Positions 14,792 to 16,936 of a DNA stretch of 16,936 bases are shown here, one piece after another. Position numbers and translations under genes: made by a program. Every line of letters starts with the position of its first letter. Within the stretch, counting starts at the first letter, position 1. The DNA lies in assembly GCA_036518955.1 (NCBI GenBank), contig DATDMG010000559.1:1-16936 (forward strand). The letters run 5' to 3'. Under the pieces are notes generated by a model. It saw only the letters and a list, made by a program, of their open reading frames with translations, made no database searches and had not been told where the DNA came from. The stretch comes from DATDMG01 sp036518955 (lineage in GTDB: Bacteria; Actinomycetota; Actinomycetes; Actinomycetales; Kineosporiaceae).

Positions 14792-16147
14792 ATGCCCCCT
14801 GCGCCGACCCGCCTCACCGAGCCGACGCCGGGCTGGCTCGCCGCTGAGGTCGACCGCCTGCTGGACGGCGCGCGCGCCGCCCGGGCTTCCGCCGGTGGTT
14901 TCGGCTGGCTGGACGCCGACGGCCGGCTCGACCCGACCCGACCCCGGCAACTGTGGATCACTGCCCGGATGACGCACTGTTTCGCGCTGGGCCTGCTCCG
15001 GGGGCGCGAGGCCGACGCAGTGCTGGTGGACCACGGGCTGGCGGCCCTCGGCGGCGGCTTCGCCGACGCCGAGCACGGCGGCTGGTACGACGCGGTGGGC
15101 GACCACGGCCCGCTACCGGGCCCGAAGGGGGCCTACGGCCACGCGTTCGTGCTGCTGGCGGCGTCCAGTGCCACGGTCGCCCGGCGGCCGGGGGCGGCCG
15201 ACCTGCTCCGCACAGCGGCCGCGGTGGTCCTCGAGCACTTCTGGGACGACGCGGCCGGGGCCATGGTCGAGGAATGGGATCGCGCCTGGTCCAGCGCCGA
15301 CCCGTACCGGGGCGCCAACGCGAACATGCACTCGGTGGAGGCGTTCCTCGCCGTCGCCGGAGCCTCCCGGGACGCCGGCTGGCTGGACCGGGCGCTGCGG
15401 ATCGCCGACCGGATCATCAACGGTGGAGCCCGGGCCCACGACTGGCGGGTACCGGAGCACTTCGGGCCGGACTGGACCGAGCTTCCCGAGTACAACGCGG
15501 ACGCCCCCGCCCACCCGTTCCGGCCGTACGGCGTCACCCCTGGGCACGGCCTGGAGTGGTCCCGGTTGATGGTCACCCTGGCGCTCGCCCGGGAGCGGGC
15601 GGGCCGGCCGGTGCCCGGCTGGCTGATGGAATCCGCCCGGCGCCTGTTCGACCGGGCGGTCGGCGACGGCTGGGACGCCGCGCGGGGCGGCTTCCCGTAC
15701 ACCACGGACTGGCAGGGCAGGCCCGTCGTCACGGAGCGGTTCCACTGGGTGGCCTGCGAGGCGATCGCGGCGGCCTGGGCCCTGCACGCGGCGACCGGGG
15801 AGACCGGCTACGCCGATCTGTGGGCCCGGTTCTGGGCGTTCGCCCGGGCGACGTACCTGGACGGTCGGCCAGGTTGGCTGCACGAGGCCGACGCGCAGGG
15901 GCGGCCGACGAGCATCACCTGGACCGGGCGGCCGGACGTCTACCACGCGCTGCAGGCAGCGTTGATCTCGCAGCTCCCGCCCGCGCCGTCCTTCGCCGAG
16001 GCCCTCGCCTCAGCGAAGGAGGCCTCGGCGGACGCGGCCTCGGCGGACGAGACCGACCCGAGGCCGCGGTGGTCACGGTCGGTCGCCGCGGTCAGTCCCG
16101 CACCATGCGGTCACCCGGCGGCACCCGCCGGCGGCCCTCACCGGTGA
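14792..16147 (+). CDS. AGE/YihS-family sugar epimerase or isomerase
   Basis: Member of the N-acylglucosamine 2-epimerase superfamily (451 aa), an (alpha/alpha)6-barrel cytoplasmic enzyme. Residues aligned by motif and number with E. coli YihS support an aldose-ketose isomerase: Arg59 and His62 in ARMTH, His180 in NANMHSVEAF, His252 in PGHGLEWSR, His318 in RFHW, and His385 in TGRPDVYHALQA. The YihS catalytic set is R55, H176, H248 and H383. D-mannose or sulfoquinovose isomerisation are both possible; the substrate cannot be settled. The ATG at 14792 has AGGAG six bases upstream; an in-frame upstream extension from 14630 looks non-coding. The normal end is near residue 405. A further 45 or so low-complexity residues run into the antisense remnant at 16092-16440. 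Confidence 0.85.
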   Translation: MPPAPTRLTEPTPGWLAAEVDRLLDGARAARASAGGFGWLDADGRLDPTRPRQLWITARMTHCFALGLLRGREADAVLVDHGLAALGGGFADAEHGGWYDAVGDHGPLPGPKGAYGHAFVLLAASSATVARRPGAADLLRTAAAVVLEHFWDDAAGAMVEEWDRAWSSADPYRGANANMHSVEAFLAVAGASRDAGWLDRALRIADRIINGGARAHDWRVPEHFGPDWTELPEYNADAPAHPFRPYGVTPGHGLEWSRLMVTLALARERAGRPVPGWLMESARRLFDRAVGDGWDAARGGFPYTTDWQGRPVVTERFHWVACEAIAAAWALHAATGETGYADLWARFWAFARATYLDGRPGWLHEADAQGRPTSITWTGRPDVYHALQAALISQLPPAPSFAEALASAKEASADAASADETDPRPRWSRSVAAVSPAPCGHPAAPAGGPHR

Positions 16148-16440
16148 GCAGCCACGCCGACGCGCGACCCAGCGCCTTCCGGACGAGGGTCCGGCGCAGG
16201 GTCCGCGCGAGGAACGCGGGGTTCCCGCCCGAGAGATAGATCAGGGGGCGCCCTCGACCAGGCGCCCGGCGCGGCCCGGTGGCCCAGATCGTGCCAGCGC
16301 GCCAGCACGTGCGGGCCCTCGGGCGCGGCGGCTGTGGCGCGTTGCACATGACGGCGGGGTCGGGGATGCATCAGGCGGCGCTCGACGTCCTCCAGTACAG
16401 GCAGGTACTCCCCGGACCCGACGAGGGCGACCGGTCCGGG
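16092..16440 (-). pseudogene. Remnant of a peptidase-S51-like class 1 glutamine amidotransferase gene
   Basis: Recognisable pieces of this family are split over three frames. Frame one (from 16440) reads GPVALVGSGEYLPVLEDVER and continues through RRHVQRATAAAPEGP to WHDLG. Frame two holds only RLVEGA (around 16250-16265). Frame three reads LIYLSGGNPAFLARTLR (about 16195-16243) and ends at the TGA at 16092-16094. The family joins these as one continuous protein with some 35-45 extra residues between WHDLG and LVEGA, so there is an internal deletion plus a frameshift in a C-run. No start codon is in frame, and the GxSAGA nucleophile region is missing. The gene is therefore dead and truncated. 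It overlaps the isomerase 3' end by 56 bases in antisense. The family assignment rests on recalled motifs. Confidence 0.72.
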
Positions 16441-16594
16441 TCTGCGCGCATGATCTATCCAGGCGGAGGGGATAGGTAGAGGGGTGTGAGTGAAACCGCA
16501 ACGTTCCGGTGAACCGATCGGACGTCTGGATCGTCAAACTCAGGGCAGGCGCGGGTCGTCACAGGTCCGCGAGGGCAGGAGCGGGGGGAGCGCC

Positions 16595-16936
16595 ATGACA
16601 CGCATCACGACAGGATGTCCCCGGTGCGGCCGGGTGGAGCTCGAGGTGGACGACGTCACTCTCGTCGTCAGCCCGCGGGAGGACACCGCCTGGTACCTCT
16701 TCGACTGTACCGGGTGCGTGCAGCGCGTGGTGAAGCCTGCCCCGACGACGGTGGCCGTGGCCCTCTCCGCGGTCCGGACGACGGTGTGGGCCGTGCCGGC
16801 GGAGATGCTCGAACGGGTCGGGCCGCGCGAACGGCCCCCGATCACGGTCGACGACGTCCTCGACGCCCGGCTGCTGCTCGCCGCGCTGTCGGCCACCGAA
16901 CTGGTCGAGCTGGCGAGGGGGGCGGTGCCGGGGCAG
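16595..16936 (+). CDS. Small zinc-ribbon protein of unknown function (3' partial)
   Basis: An ATG at 16595, preceded by GGGGGGAG at 16583-16590, opens a frame of 114 codons that runs off the right edge with no stop. The N-terminus has two knuckles, CPRC (residues 8-11) and CTGC (residues 40-43), separated by a beta-rich stretch (VELEVDDVTLVVSPREDTAWYLFDC). This pattern suits a single zinc ribbon. It continues with KPAPTTVAVALSAVRTTVWAVPAEM and an acidic-to-hydrophobic ITVDDVLDARLLLAALSATEL helix. Similar short zinc-ribbon proteins are common in actinobacteria, but their role is not known to me. Its GC-rich codon use matches the neighbours. An antisense open frame over the same stretch is low-complexity and less credible. 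Confidence 0.75.
   Translation, partial: MTRITTGCPRCGRVELEVDDVTLVVSPREDTAWYLFDCTGCVQRVVKPAPTTVAVALSAVRTTVWAVPAEMLERVGPRERPPITVDDVLDARLLLAALSATELVELARGAVPGQ

Noticed and set aside
16540..16896. A 118-codon minus-strand frame opposite the zinc-ribbon gene
   Set aside because: Ser/Thr/Arg-rich shadow sequence; the plus-strand frame has a ribosome-binding site and paired CxxC motifs.

Overview
The window is high-GC DNA from an actinobacterium. The evidence is the gene order and the protein families: rhomboid protease, crgA, a DUF881 membrane protein, a PabA/TrpG-type glutamine amidotransferase, then on the opposite strand pknB, pknA, pbpA, rodA, pstP, fhaB and fhaA, followed by tRNA-Leu(CAG). 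This is the same order as the Mycobacterium tuberculosis Rv0011c-Rv0020c/leuT locus, the conserved actinobacterial cell-growth and division kinase cluster that normally lies near the origin of replication. The genus cannot be fixed from the sequence. A non-mycobacterial actinomycete fits, because PknB has three PASTA repeats instead of four and the genes beyond the tRNA differ.

Left part (1-2980): a rhomboid protease with an N-terminal zinc ribbon, cut by the window edge. A strong hairpin and a cluster of DnaA-box-like 9-mers follow in the gap between convergent genes. Then come crgA (minus), a divergent DUF881 gene (plus) and pabA/trpG (plus). Two hairpins mark the junction with the convergent kinase operon.

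Central part (3010-12565, all minus): transcription runs fhaA > fhaB > pstP > rodA > pbpA > pknA > pknB. Genes are tightly packed, with GTGA and ATGA start-stop overlaps at rodA/pbpA and pbpA/pknA. Together they encode two transmembrane Ser/Thr kinases, their PP2C phosphatase, two FHA phosphothreonine readers, and the RodA polymerase with its PBP2-type transpeptidase. This forms a phospho-signalling circuit controlling peptidoglycan synthesis.

Right part (12566-16936): a roughly 290-base upstream region and tRNA-Leu. Next is a maltokinase/APH-fold protein whose two metal-binding positions look substituted (a likely pseudokinase), then a 468-base divergent intergenic region with palindromes and a TTGACA promoter candidate. 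After that come an AGE/YihS-family sugar isomerase, the broken remnant of a peptidase-S51-like class 1 glutamine amidotransferase gene, and the start of a small two-CxxC zinc-ribbon protein that runs off the window.

The core cluster is well known and not a new system. The points most worth a second look are the DnaA-box cluster outside any promoter, the predicted pseudokinase beside tRNA-Leu, the decayed S51-like gene overlapping the isomerase 3' end, and the repeat-encoded low-complexity segments in PknA and PknB.
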